From the NCBI RefSeq assembly GCF_014489515.1, contig NZ_CP060782.1, positions 1,612,001 through 1,676,000 of the forward strand: a stretch of DNA of 64,000 nt. The letters run 5' to 3'. Position 1 is the first letter of the stretch; each line of letters starts with the position of its first letter. This document shows positions 48,298 through 57,124 of the stretch, one piece after another. The DNA is from Sphingomonas sediminicola. Lineage in GTDB: Bacteria; Pseudomonadota; Alphaproteobacteria; Sphingomonadales; Sphingomonadaceae. A model generated the notes under the pieces. That model saw nothing but the letters and a program-made list of their open reading frames with translations, did no database searches and had not been told where the DNA came from. The translations under genes were made by a program, and so were the position numbers.

Positions 48298-48317
48298 CCG
48301 GCCGGTTCGCCGGCCGG
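48298..48317 (+). other. Intercistronic hairpin with TTCG tetraloop after atpE
   Basis: A perfect 8-bp stem CCGGCCGG on each side of a TTCG loop gives an extra-stable UUCG hairpin in the RNA. There is no T tract, and atpF' starts 16 bases later, so it is more likely a stability or partial-attenuation element that raises atpE over the b subunits. Confidence 0.6.
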
Positions 48318-48333
48318 GTAATTGGGACCTTCG

Positions 48334-48825
48334 ATGCCTCAGATAAATCAGCTTCCCGACATCTTTATCAGCCAGCTGTTCTGGTTGGCGGTGGTGTTCG
48401 GCATCATCTACTTCTGGATCGGTCGCGGCCTCGTGCCGAAGATTCAGTCGGTCGTGGAAGACCGCGACAAGAAGATCGCCGACGACCTCGCGGCCGCCCA
48501 GCGCGCCCGCGAGCAGGCGGAAGCGTCTGAGGAAGCTTATCGCGAGCGGATCGATGCAAGCCGTAGCGAGGCCATGAAGGTCGCACAGGAGGCCAAGCAT
48601 CAGGCCGCCCTCGACACCGAGAAGCGCCTGAAGGCGGTCGATGCGAAGATCGGCAAGAAGGTTGCGGAAGCGGAGGGGAAGATTCGGACCGCGGCCGATG
48701 CCGCCCGCCGGGAACTGGAGCCGGTTGCGGCCGAGGCTGCTAGCGAGCTGGTCTCCAAGCTGACCGGTCAGAAGATCTCAGCGAAAGATGCGGAAACTAC
48801 GGTGAAAGCGGTGCTCCATGGCTAA
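48334..48825 (+). CDS. atpF': F0F1 ATP synthase subunit b'
   Basis: The 163-residue protein has one N-terminal membrane helix (FISQLFWLAVVFGIIYFWIG), then a long charged coiled coil (ADDLAAAQRAREQAEASEEA onward). It forms the outer stalk with subunit b. The ATG at 48334 fits the family better than the upstream in-frame start at 48322. It overlaps atpF by 8 bases. Confidence 0.95.
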   Translation: MPQINQLPDIFISQLFWLAVVFGIIYFWIGRGLVPKIQSVVEDRDKKIADDLAAAQRAREQAEASEEAYRERIDASRSEAMKVAQEAKHQAALDTEKRLKAVDAKIGKKVAEAEGKIRTAADAARRELEPVAAEAASELVSKLTGQKISAKDAETTVKAVLHG

Positions 48826-49378
48826 TCCGCACGGAGAGACCACGGCAACCGTCGAGCAACCCGCCGGCGGAGCCGAGCACGGGGAAGCCGCCGCATTCGG
48901 TGTGATTACCGCGCCGATGTTCATCGCTCTAGCGATGATCGTCGTCATCGCGCTCATAGTCTGGAAGAAGGTTCCGGCGGCGATTGGCAAGGCGCTGGAC
49001 AGCAAGATCGATGTGATCCGTAACCAGCTCGCCGAGGCGGAATCGCTGCGCAAGGATGCTGAAGCGCTTAAGGCCGAGTATGAGGCGAAGTCGAAGGCGG
49101 CCGACAAGGAAGCCGCGACCATTGTCGAGCGCGCTCGTCACGAGGCCGAGACTATCGTCAGCCAAGCCAAGGAAAGCGCCGAAGCCCTGGTCGAGCGCCG
49201 TCAGCGCATGGCCGAGGACAAGATCGCTGCCGAAGAGCGCCATGCGATCGAGCAGCTTCGCGCAACCGCTGCCGAAGCCGCGCGCGAAGCTGCGGCCCGC
49301 CTGATCCGCGACCGCGTCGACGAAAAGGCTGATGAGGCTTTGGTTGGCGACGCCATCCGGAGCATCGGTAGCCGCTAA
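48818..49378 (+). CDS. atpF: F0F1 ATP synthase subunit b
   Basis: The 186-residue protein has a short hydrophilic N-terminus, one membrane helix (FIALAMIVVIALIVWKKVPA) and a long Ala/Glu/Arg-rich helical stalk domain (ESAEALVERRQRMAEDKIAA). Paired with b' it makes the peripheral stalk typical of alphaproteobacteria. The F1 genes are not in this window. Confidence 0.96.
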   Translation: MANPHGETTATVEQPAGGAEHGEAAAFGVITAPMFIALAMIVVIALIVWKKVPAAIGKALDSKIDVIRNQLAEAESLRKDAEALKAEYEAKSKAADKEAATIVERARHEAETIVSQAKESAEALVERRQRMAEDKIAAEERHAIEQLRATAAEAAREAAARLIRDRVDEKADEALVGDAIRSIGSR

Positions 49379-49433
49379 GGCAGCTGCGCCACCCTTGCCG
49401 CAATGATCGCGGCATGGCACTCGGCGCAATATT

Positions 49434-49509
49434 GGGCGGTTAGCTCAGTTGGTAGAGCATCTCGTTTACACCGAGAGGGTCGGCGGTTCGAGCCCGTCAC
49501 CGCCCACCA
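49434..49509 (+). tRNA. tRNA-Val (TAC)
   Basis: The 76-base cloverleaf has acceptor arms GGGCGGT and ACCGCCC fully paired, D-arm TAGCTCAGTTGGTAGAGC, anticodon stem TCTCG/CGAGA with loop TTTACAC (anticodon TAC), and T-arm GGCGGTTCGAGCCCGTC. CCA is encoded. It reads valine GUA/GUG-type codons. Confidence 0.97.
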
Positions 49510-49512
49510 TCC

Positions 49513-49845
49513 TCACGCGCAGACCATCCGGGCGATGGCCGAGCATGGGGCCCACGCCGCGCGAAGCGTGTCCAAGTCAAACTGCCGCGACTGGCCCGAC
49601 CTCCGCGAAATAGCGCGCATTGCAGCGCTTGCGTCGAGCGCCAGCTCCACGAACACACGCCGGCCGTTATGCGGGTCGGCACGACGCACGAAAATGCCCT
49701 TGTCAGTCATCGTCTTCAGCCAGCGAAGCACCGTCGTGGCGGGCACCGCGGCCGCAATGCACAGGCTTGAAACGGGTACCCGAAGCTGCGCGATCTCGGC
49801 CCGCACCAGATCGAGAAGCCTGTCAGAGGCCGGATCCGTGAACAT
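49513..49845 (-). CDS. Winged-helix (MarR-like) DNA-binding protein, start uncertain
   Basis: From the ATG at 49845 the protein has 110 residues with a winged helix: DRLLDLVRAEIAQLRVPVSS, LCIAAAVPATTVLRWLKTMT (recognition helix), DKGIFVRRADPHNGRRVFVE (wing). Residues just before this ATG in the same frame (RARRLRSRFSEGN) also look genuine, so the real start may lie upstream, for example an ATG at 49951 joined by one missing base near 49910. Targets are unknown. It is adjacent to cysQ. Confidence 0.65.
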   Translation of the reverse strand: MFTDPASDRLLDLVRAEIAQLRVPVSSLCIAAAVPATTVLRWLKTMTDKGIFVRRADPHNGRRVFVELALDASAAMRAISRRSGQSRQFDLDTLRAAWAPCSAIARMVCA

Positions 49846-49961
49846 ATTCCCCTCGGAGAACCGGCTGCGAAGGCGGCGGGCACGGCTACAATGCGCCGGC
49901 GCTGGAGCTTTACGTCCGGCCGGACTCCGTTCGCGCCGAAGTGGAAGCCATGCGGCGGCTA

Positions 49962-50786
49962 TCAAACGCCTTCGGGAATCTCGCCTCCGCCGGAGAATGG
50001 TTCGAGAAATGAACCGATCTGGGCGGCTTTCCAGCCCCCGGTCGCGACGAAACCGCGATTCAGGAAAGCGCGCTTGCCGTATGCTAGAGGCTGCCCGTCC
50101 GGCCCGTCGACACGCCCGCCCGCTGCCAACAGCACGGCATGCCCGGCGGCCGTGTCCCATTCGCTGGTTGGCGACAGGCGCGGGTAGATGTCCGCCCTGC
50201 CCTCGGCAACGATGCAGAACTTGAGCGAGGATCCGATGGCGACATAGCCGCATTCGCCAACCGCCTCGGCGAGATAGTCGGCGGTTGGCTGGTTGAAGTG
50301 CGACTTGGAGGCTACGGCAACCAGCTCGTCGTTCGGCGACCTGGTCTGGATCGCGATACGGCCGCTCAGGTCCTCGAGCCACGCTCCCTCGCCGACCAGT
50401 CCGCCGTGAAGCCTTCCGGTTGCCGGCGCGTAGACTGCGCCAAGCCGCGGGACGCCGTCGAGGATCAGCCCGATATTGACGGTGTAATCATCGCCTCCAC
50501 GGACGAATTCCTTCGTTCCGTCGAGCGGATCAACGAGGAAGTAGGTGTCGCCGTGCGCGGGGATTCGGCCGGCGGCGACTTCTTCTTCGGCAATGACCGG
50601 AACACCCGGCGCCGCTTTCGCCAAAGCCGCGAGGATGATCAGCTCGGCCGCGCGATCCGCCTCCGTGACTGGCGACGAATCCTGCTTGTGCTCGATGTCG
50701 TAACCGCGGCGGACGATCTCCAGGATCGCCTCGCCCGCCTCACGCGCTGCAACAGCAATGTCTTCGAGAAGCCGACGCTCGTCCAT
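49962..50786 (-). CDS. cysQ: CysQ, 3'(2'),5'-bisphosphate nucleotidase
   Basis: The 274-residue enzyme of the inositol monophosphatase superfamily shows SSPVTEADRAAELIIL, VIAEEEVAAG, FLVDPLDGTKEFVRGGDDYT (metal-binding DPLDGTKEF) and SPTSEWDTAAGHAVLLAAGG. It hydrolyses PAP/PAPS from sulfate assimilation, with Mg2+. The start could be 50786 (MDERRLLEDI) or 50810; I chose the first because it fits the family. Confidence 0.93.
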   Translation of the reverse strand: MDERRLLEDIAVAAREAGEAILEIVRRGYDIEHKQDSSPVTEADRAAELIILAALAKAAPGVPVIAEEEVAAGRIPAHGDTYFLVDPLDGTKEFVRGGDDYTVNIGLILDGVPRLGAVYAPATGRLHGGLVGEGAWLEDLSGRIAIQTRSPNDELVAVASKSHFNQPTADYLAEAVGECGYVAIGSSLKFCIVAEGRADIYPRLSPTSEWDTAAGHAVLLAAGGRVDGPDGQPLAYGKRAFLNRGFVATGGWKAAQIGSFLEPFSGGGEIPEGV

Positions 50787-50825
50787 GGCTATCTGTGGCG
50801 GCCCACCCAAGCCAACCGAGGCCGC

Positions 50826-51604
50826 TTAGCGCGGCGCCATCCGGATGCCGCCGTCGAGGCGGATCGACTCCGCGTTCAGGTACGGCGTCTCGACGATGAA
50901 GGCGGCCAGCTCGGCATATTCCTCGGCCTTGCCGAGACGCTTCGGGAACGGGACCTGCGCGCCGAGCGCTTCCTGAACGTTTGGTGGCATCATCGCGACC
51001 ATCGGCGTCTTGAACACGCCCGGAAGGATGGTGTTCACGCGGATGCCGTCGTTCATGAGGTCGCGTGCGATTGGCAGCGCCATGGCCAGAACGCCGCCCT
51101 TCGACGCCGAATAGGCTGCCTGGCCGATCTGGCCGTCCTCAGCCGCGACTGACGCGGTGTTGATGATGCAGCCGCGCTCGCCGTCTTCCAGCGGGTCGAG
51201 CCCGACCATTCCGAATGCCGAGTTTGCGATGCAGCGGAACGTGCCGATCAGGTTGATCTGGATGGCCAGCTCGAACTGGATCATCGGGTAGAATTTCGGT
51301 TCCTTGGTGTCCTTGTCGCGCCCGACGGTCTTGGCGGCGTTGGCGACGCCGGCGCAATTGACAAGCACCCGTTCCTGCCCGTGAGCCTCACGGGCCCTGG
51401 CGAATGCCGCAGCGACCTTTTCGTCGCTGGTCACGTCGACTTCGCAGAAGACACCGCCGATCTCGGCCGCAACCTCCTCGCCCTTCTCGACGTCGCGGTC
51501 GAACACGGCGACTTTCGCCCCCGCTTCGCAAGCTCCCGAGCCGTCGCTCCGCCGAGGCCCGAGGCGCCGCCGGTCACGACCGCGGCAATGCCCTCAATCT
51601 TCAT
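50826..51604 (-). CDS. SDR 3-hydroxyacyl-CoA dehydrogenase-like (frameshifted)
   Basis: The reconstructed 259-residue SDR has the NAD motif AAVVTGGASGLGGATARELA at the start, VLVNCAGVANAAKTVGRDK, catalytic Ser and YxxxK in INTASVAAEDGQIGQAAYSA (YSASKGG), and a C-terminal LGKAEEYAELAAFIVETPYL. It resembles type II 3-hydroxyacyl-CoA dehydrogenase. A -1 frameshift in CCCCC at 51518-51522 splits it (KRGAKVAVFD context). It lies near the leucine degradation genes, so beta-oxidation of short branched acyl-CoA is likely. Confidence 0.9.
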
Positions 51605-51675
51605 GCCCTATTCCCCTTGAATGTCGCTGGGCTGCACTTCACGAAATCGACCACTGAAACAAGCTTTCGTCGCAG

Positions 51676-52068
51676 CTATTCCTCAAACCGTCCGGTGGAC
51701 TCCCGATCGCGGTCGTAACGCCTCTTGAGCGGAAACTCCGGAAGCCAATGTTCGCGGCGGATCGTCCAGAGTTCGTAGGTCGGCATCAGCTGATCAGGAG
51801 CATCCAGCGAGCCAAGGCTCACTTCTACCTCGTCCCCGCTTCGCCCGAAAATGGATGAGCCGCAGCGAGGGCAGAAGAAGCGCCCCGCATAATCGCGTGT
51901 CTCGCCTTCGATCGTGACCGCATCCTCCGGGAAGATCGCGGAAGAATGAAAGAGCGCGCCGTGATGCTTGCGGCAGTCGAGGCAGTGGCAAATGCCAACC
52001 CTGTACGGTGCTCCGGACGCGGTGATCCGGACATCTCCACAAAGGCAACCACCGGTGTATCGGTCCAT
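51676..52068 (-). CDS. GFA family zinc protein
   Basis: The 130-residue protein has the GFA zinc pattern: GGCLCGDVRI, CHCLDCRKHHGALFH and FCPRCGSSIFG. Six or more Cys form two zinc sites. Members were named for glutathione-dependent formaldehyde activation, but most have no proven role. It lies 41 bases after the mccA stop on the same strand, so it may share its transcript. Confidence 0.9.
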   Translation of the reverse strand: MDRYTGGCLCGDVRITASGAPYRVGICHCLDCRKHHGALFHSSAIFPEDAVTIEGETRDYAGRFFCPRCGSSIFGRSGDEVEVSLGSLDAPDQLMPTYELWTIRREHWLPEFPLKRRYDRDRESTGRFEE

Positions 52069-52109
52069 GCTGTGTCCCCTGAGTTCCAGGACGACGGCCT
52101 GCGGGGCGA

Positions 52110-53983
52110 TCAGCCCTCCGCGGCTTCAACCCTCGCCAGGATTGCACCCTCGGTGACTTGAGAGCCAGCCTGCGCTCCCAATTCGGTGACCTTGCCGTCG
52201 AAAGGCGCGGTCAATCCGTGCTCCATTTTCATGGCTTCGAGGGTCAACAAACGTTGCCCTTTTGTAACTGTTTCACCCTGTGAAACTTCGACCGCCGTGA
52301 CCTTACCGGGCATGGGTGCGGTGATCACACCGTCGGCGACACCATGCCCGCCAACGCTTCCCCGGGCGGTCAGCTCGAACTCGTAGGCATTGCCCTCATA
52401 GAAAGCGACGACGCGCTCATCGTCACGAAAGCCCGACACCGCCGCGAACTCGCCCTCGTCCGGCGATGCGGTCCGGAACTCGCCGTGGCGGCCAAGCGCC
52501 ACCCCGGTGTGCGCTGGCGCATTGAGGCGGAAGCCGACGAGACCACCGATCGACTCTTTTCCTTCGTCGATCGCTAGGGCAATTGCCGCGGCTCCGCGGC
52601 GGATCGCGTCGTCCGGCTCGGCATCCGGAACCAGATCTTCGAGGTGACGCTCGATAAAGCCGGTATCGATGTCGGCCGCGCCGAATTCCGGCTGAAGCAG
52701 CGCGTTGAACAAGAAGCCGGCGTTGGTCCTGACGGGCCAGACCTCGACCTCATCAAGGATCGCGGCGAGCTCAGCGATTGCTTCCGCGCGGTCATCGCCG
52801 CGCGCGACCAATTTGGCAATCATCGGATCGTAGAATGGCGAGATCGCATCGCCTTCCTCGACGCCGGTCTCGATCCGGCCTTCGTCACCGAGATCGAAAT
52901 GATCGAGCGAGCCCACACTTGGCAGGAAACTCTTCGCGGGATCCTCCGCATAGAGCCGCGCTTCGATCGCCCAGCCGTTGATCGACAGCTCGTCCTGGCT
53001 TTTTGGAAGCTTCTCGCCCGACGCAACGCGGAGCTGCCATTCGACCAGGTCCTGCCCGGTGATCTCCTCGGTCACAGGATGCTCGACCTGCAGCCGCGTG
53101 TTCATTTCCATGAACCAGATGCGATCGCCCTTCAGGCCCTCGCTGGCGTCGGCGATGAACTCGATCGTCCCGGCGCCTTCGTAATTCACGGCCTTGGCCG
53201 CGCGAACCGCCGCGCCGCAGACCGCCTCCCGCGTCGCTTCGTCCATGCCGGCGCGGGCGCTTCCTCAATCACCTTCTGGTGGCGGCGCTGGAGCGAGCAG
53301 TCGCGCTCGAACAGGTGGACGACATTGCCCTTGCTGTCGCCGAACACCTGCACCTCGATGTGGCGCGGCGAGAGGATGTATTTCTCGATCAGCACGCGGT
53401 CGTCGCCGAACGAACTGGCCGCCTCGCGCTTGCAGCTTTCGAGCGCGTCGTCGAAGTCCTTAGCCGCGTCGACACGGCGCATGCCTTTGCCGCCGCCGCC
53501 CGCGACCGCCTTGATCAGCACAGGATAGCCGATCGCACTGGCTTCCATCTTGAGGACGTCCGGCGACTGATCCTCGCCGTGATAGCCGGGTGTCACCGGA
53601 ACGCCCGCGTTCGCCATCAAGGTCTTGGCGGCGTCCTTCAGACCCATGGCGCGAATGCTGTCCGGCTTCGGCCCGACCCAAATGAAGCCGGCATCGATGA
53701 CTGCCTGCGCGAAATCGGCATTCTCGGAGAGAAAGCCATACCCCGGATGGATTGCCTTCGCCTTGGTCGCCATGGCCGCTGCGATGATCTTCTCGCCAAC
53801 GAGGTAGCTCTCACGCGCCGGGCTTGGCCCAATGTGCACCGCCTCGTCGGCCATGCGCACGTGCAGCGCCTTGGCATCCGCGTCCGAATAAATCGCGACG
53901 GTACGGATCCCGAGCCGCCGCGCAGTCCGGATGATGCGGCAGGCGATCTCGCCGCGGTTGGCGATGAGCAGCGACTTGATCAC
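52110..53983 (-). CDS. mccA: Methylcrotonyl-CoA carboxylase biotin subunit (frameshifted)
   Basis: The reconstructed 624-residue protein has a biotin carboxylase domain ([79 protein letters not shown]) and a C-terminal biotin-binding domain ([26 protein letters not shown] region; biotin Lys in LEAMKMEH). A -1 frameshift near 53248-53251 splits it (EAPAPGMDEA context). It overlaps bioB by 4 bases (ATGA). With mccB upstream the substrate is most likely 3-methylcrotonyl-CoA from leucine. Confidence 0.92.
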
Positions 53984-54962
53984 TCGGCGGCCACCCGCAT
54001 CGGCTCTTCCGCTTCGAGTGGCTTGAGGCCCAACTTGGCGAACAATGCCGCGTCGGAATCATCGCCCGCATTTGGCGTCGTCAGCAGCCGGTCGCCGGTG
54101 AAGATGCTATTCGCGCCGGCGAGGAAGCAGAGCGCCTGCGTGCTCTCAGACATGCTCTCACGGCCGGCCGAGAGGCGAACCATCGACTTCGGCATGGTGA
54201 TGCGCGCGACGGCGACCGTGCGGACGAACTCGATGTCATCGATCGGCTTCTCGTCGCCCCACATGTCGCCGAGCACCGTACCCTTTACCGGTACCAAGGC
54301 ATTGACCGGGACGCTCTCCGGATGACGCGGGAGGGTCGCGAGCGCGTGGATGAAGCCGACACGGTCCTCACGGGTCTCACCCATGCCGACGATCCCGCCG
54401 CAGCAGACCGCCATGCCCGCCTTGCGCACTTCCTCCAGCGTATCGAGCCGCTCCTGGAACGTCCGCGTCGTGATGATGTCGCCGTAATGCTCCGGCGAGG
54501 TGTCGATGTTGTGGTTGTAATAATCGAGGCCGGCGTTCTTCAGCGCCCTCGCTTGGTCGCCGGTCAGCATGCCGAGCGTCATGCAGGTCTCGAGACCCAT
54601 CGCCTTAACTTCGCCGACCATTTGCAGAAGCGCGGGCATGTCGCGGTCCTTGGGCTCCCGCCACGCCGCGCCCATGCAGAAGCGCTGCGACCCATGCGCC
54701 TTCGCCTCGCGGGCGGCAGCGATGACCGCGTCGGCATCCATCAGCTTCTCGGCCTTGAGCCCGGTGTCCGCGTGCGCGGACTGCGAACAGTATCCGCAAT
54801 CCTCGGGCACCCGCCGGTCTTGATCGACAGCAAGGTGCACAGCTGCACCTCACCCGCCGCATGATGGTGCCGGTGCACGTCCGCCGCGCGGAACACGAGT
54901 TCCGTGAATGGAAGATCGAAAAGCTCCGCGATCTCGGCGCGGGTCCAGTCGTTGCGGGTCAT
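53980..54962 (-). CDS. bioB: Biotin synthase BioB (frameshifted)
   Basis: The reconstructed 327-residue radical SAM enzyme has [20 protein letters not shown], with the CxxxCxxC cluster-binding motif, [33 protein letters not shown], and [20 protein letters not shown]. It inserts sulfur into dethiobiotin. A -1 frameshift at about 54803 falls just in CPED/CG and is restored by one G. Its ATG overlaps the stop of the gene upstream (ATGA), and its stop overlaps mccA. Other bio genes are not in this window. Confidence 0.93.
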
Positions 54963-55435
54963 TGGTCCGGACAATCCGTGGTTCGAGAGGAGAAAGTCAC
55001 GTTCATGATCTTCCACGTGCCGTTATCACGAACGAGGTCGAAGAGGTCGTATCCGCAATTGCTCACCTTGCCGCCGACACGAACGACGAACGGAGCCCAG
55101 ACCATGGCCACATCGCCATCGATCTCGATGGCAGGGTCGCTGATCCGCTCCTGAAAGCCGGCACCAAGCTGCAAGCGCTGTGAAAACTCAGTCCAGCTTT
55201 GCTGCCGAAGTCCGCTGGAATTCGCTCGCGTTCCAGTCGCCGTGACGCGGCCGGCGGGATAAACGTAACGAAGCATTGCCGCGGCGTCGCCACGTTCGAA
55301 TGCGGCGAACACGGAATTGATTGGAGCGAGGACAGCCGCAGCGTCGCTCTCGGGCGGCGGCAAGGCCTTGGCTGGCGGCAACCCCTGAGCTGCAGCTGCG
55401 GCAAGAAATGGAAGAAGTATGGCCATGCTTTGCAT
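54959..55435 (-). CDS. Exported SnoaL/NTF2-like protein in the mcc-bioB operon
   Basis: The 158-residue protein starts [17 protein letters not shown], a short signal peptide. The body is an NTF2-like cone: [54 protein letters not shown] and [20 protein letters not shown]. The ATG shares a base with the mccB stop (TGATG) and the stop overlaps bioB (ATGA), so the gene is locked into the operon. No catalytic residues are evident; export is odd for a leucine degradation operon. Confidence 0.82.
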   Translation of the reverse strand: MQSMAILLPFLAAAAAQGLPPAKALPPPESDAAAVLAPINSVFAAFERGDAAAMLRYVYPAGRVTATGTRANSSGLRQQSWTEFSQRLQLGAGFQERISDPAIEIDGDVAMVWAPFVVRVGGKVSNCGYDLFDLVRDNGTWKIMNVTFSSRTTDCPDQ

Positions 55436-57036
55436 CACATCCTGAAGACGCCGAACAGCGGCCGTTCGGGGATCGGCGCGTTCAAACAAGCCGCGAACGC
55501 CAATCCGAGCACGTCGCGTGTCTGTGCGGGGTCGATAATCCCGTCGTCCCACAGCCGCGCGGTTGCGTGCCATGGATTGCCCTGCGCTTCGTAATCGTCG
55601 CGGATCGGCTGCTTGAAGGCTTCGGCCTCCTCCGGCGTCCATTTGTCGGCGTCGCGGTGGACGGTGGCCAGCACGCTCGCCGCCTGCTCGCCGCCCATCA
55701 CGCTGATGCGCGAGTTGGGCCAGGTGAAGAGGAAGCGCGGCGAGTAAGCGCGGCCGGACATGCCGTAATTGCCGGCCCCGAAGCTTCCGCCGATCAGCAC
55801 AGTGATCTTAGGCACGCTCGCGGTGGCGACAGCGGTGACGAGCTTCGCGCCATGCTTGGCGATGCCTTCCGCCTCATATTTCCCGCCAACCATGAAGCCG
55901 CTGATGTTCTGCAGGAACAGCAAGGGCGTGCGGCGTTGGCAGGCCAGCTCGATGAAGTGCGCACCCTTCACGGCGCTCTCGCTGAACAGGATGCCGTTGT
56001 TGGCGAGGATCGCGACCGGCATGCCCCAGATATGCGCGAACCCGCAGACGAGCGTCGAGCCGTAGAGCGGCTTGAACTCGTGGAATTCGGAGCCGTCCAC
56101 GATCCGCGCTATGATCTCGTGCACGTCGTAGGGCGCGCGGACATCCTCGGGAATGACGCCGTACAGCTCTTCCGGGTCGTAGGCCGGCGGACGCGGCTCG
56201 CGGAGCTCGATGCCTGCGCCCGCTTCCGACTGAAGCGTCGAAACGATGTCGCGAACGATGGTCAGCGCATGCTCGTCATTCTCGGCGAGATGGTCGACTA
56301 CGCCCGACTTGCGCGCATGGAGGTCGCCGCCCCCGAGATCCTCGGCGCTGATTTCCTCGCCGGTGGCAGCCTTCACTAGCGGCGGGCCGCCGAGGAAGAT
56401 GGTGCCCTGGTTGCGGACGATGACGCTTTCGTCGCTCATCGCGGGGACGTAGGCGCCGCCCGCGGTGCAGCTGCCCATGACGCAGGCGATCTGGGCGATA
56501 CCCTTCGAGCTCATCTGCGCCTGGTTGAAGAAGATGCGGCCGAAATGGTCACGGTCGGGGAACACCTCGGCCTGGTGCGGCAGGTTCGCTCCGCCTGAAT
56601 CGACGAGATAGACGCACGGCAGTCGGTTCTCGAGCGCGATTTCCTGCGCTCGCAGGTGCTTCTTCACCGTCAGCGGATAATAGGTCCCGCCCTTCACCGT
56701 CGCGTCGTTGCAGACGATCATCACCTGCCTGCCGGACACGCGCCCGATGCCGGCAATTATGCCCGCGCCAGGGACCTCGTGATGATAGAGATCGAACGCG
56801 GCAAGCTGCCCAATCTCAAGGAAAGGCGAGCCCGGATCGAGCAGCCGCTCCACGCGGTCGCGCGGAAGCAATTTGCCGCGCTCGACATGGCGCTTGCGGT
56901 GCTTTTCCGGCCCGCCCTTGGCCGCTTCGGCAACGTCCGCGCGCAACTTTTCGACGAGAGCGCGGTTATGCGCACGCCGTGCGCGAAACTCGTCATTGTC
57001 CGGGCTGATGCTGGTTTGAAGCTTTGGTGCGCTCAT
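55435..57036 (-). CDS. mccB: Methylcrotonyl-CoA carboxylase carboxyltransferase subunit
   Basis: The 533-residue carboxyltransferase shows [40 protein letters not shown] (MCC-type VDSGGANLP), [40 protein letters not shown] and [20 protein letters not shown]. These match MccB more than propionyl-CoA PccB. It is the first gene of the mccB-X-bioB-mccA operon. Frame intact. It is divergent from the M13 peptidase gene. Confidence 0.95.
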   Translation of the reverse strand: MSAPKLQTSISPDNDEFRARRAHNRALVEKLRADVAEAAKGGPEKHRKRHVERGKLLPRDRVERLLDPGSPFLEIGQLAAFDLYHHEVPGAGIIAGIGRVSGRQVMIVCNDATVKGGTYYPLTVKKHLRAQEIALENRLPCVYLVDSGGANLPHQAEVFPDRDHFGRIFFNQAQMSSKGIAQIACVMGSCTAGGAYVPAMSDESVIVRNQGTIFLGGPPLVKAATGEEISAEDLGGGDLHARKSGVVDHLAENDEHALTIVRDIVSTLQSEAGAGIELREPRPPAYDPEELYGVIPEDVRAPYDVHEIIARIVDGSEFHEFKPLYGSTLVCGFAHIWGMPVAILANNGILFSESAVKGAHFIELACQRRTPLLFLQNISGFMVGGKYEAEGIAKHGAKLVTAVATASVPKITVLIGGSFGAGNYGMSGRAYSPRFLFTWPNSRISVMGGEQAASVLATVHRDADKWTPEEAEAFKQPIRDDYEAQGNPWHATARLWDDGIIDPAQTRDVLGLAFAACLNAPIPERPLFGVFRM

Positions 57037-57124
57037 GCCTTGTGAAAGCCCGTTGGTCGAATTTCCCCTGCCGCTCGCCTAGCTGCTGCGGCAGCGCTTG
57101 GCAAAACCCCACGAAAGGCCTGGA

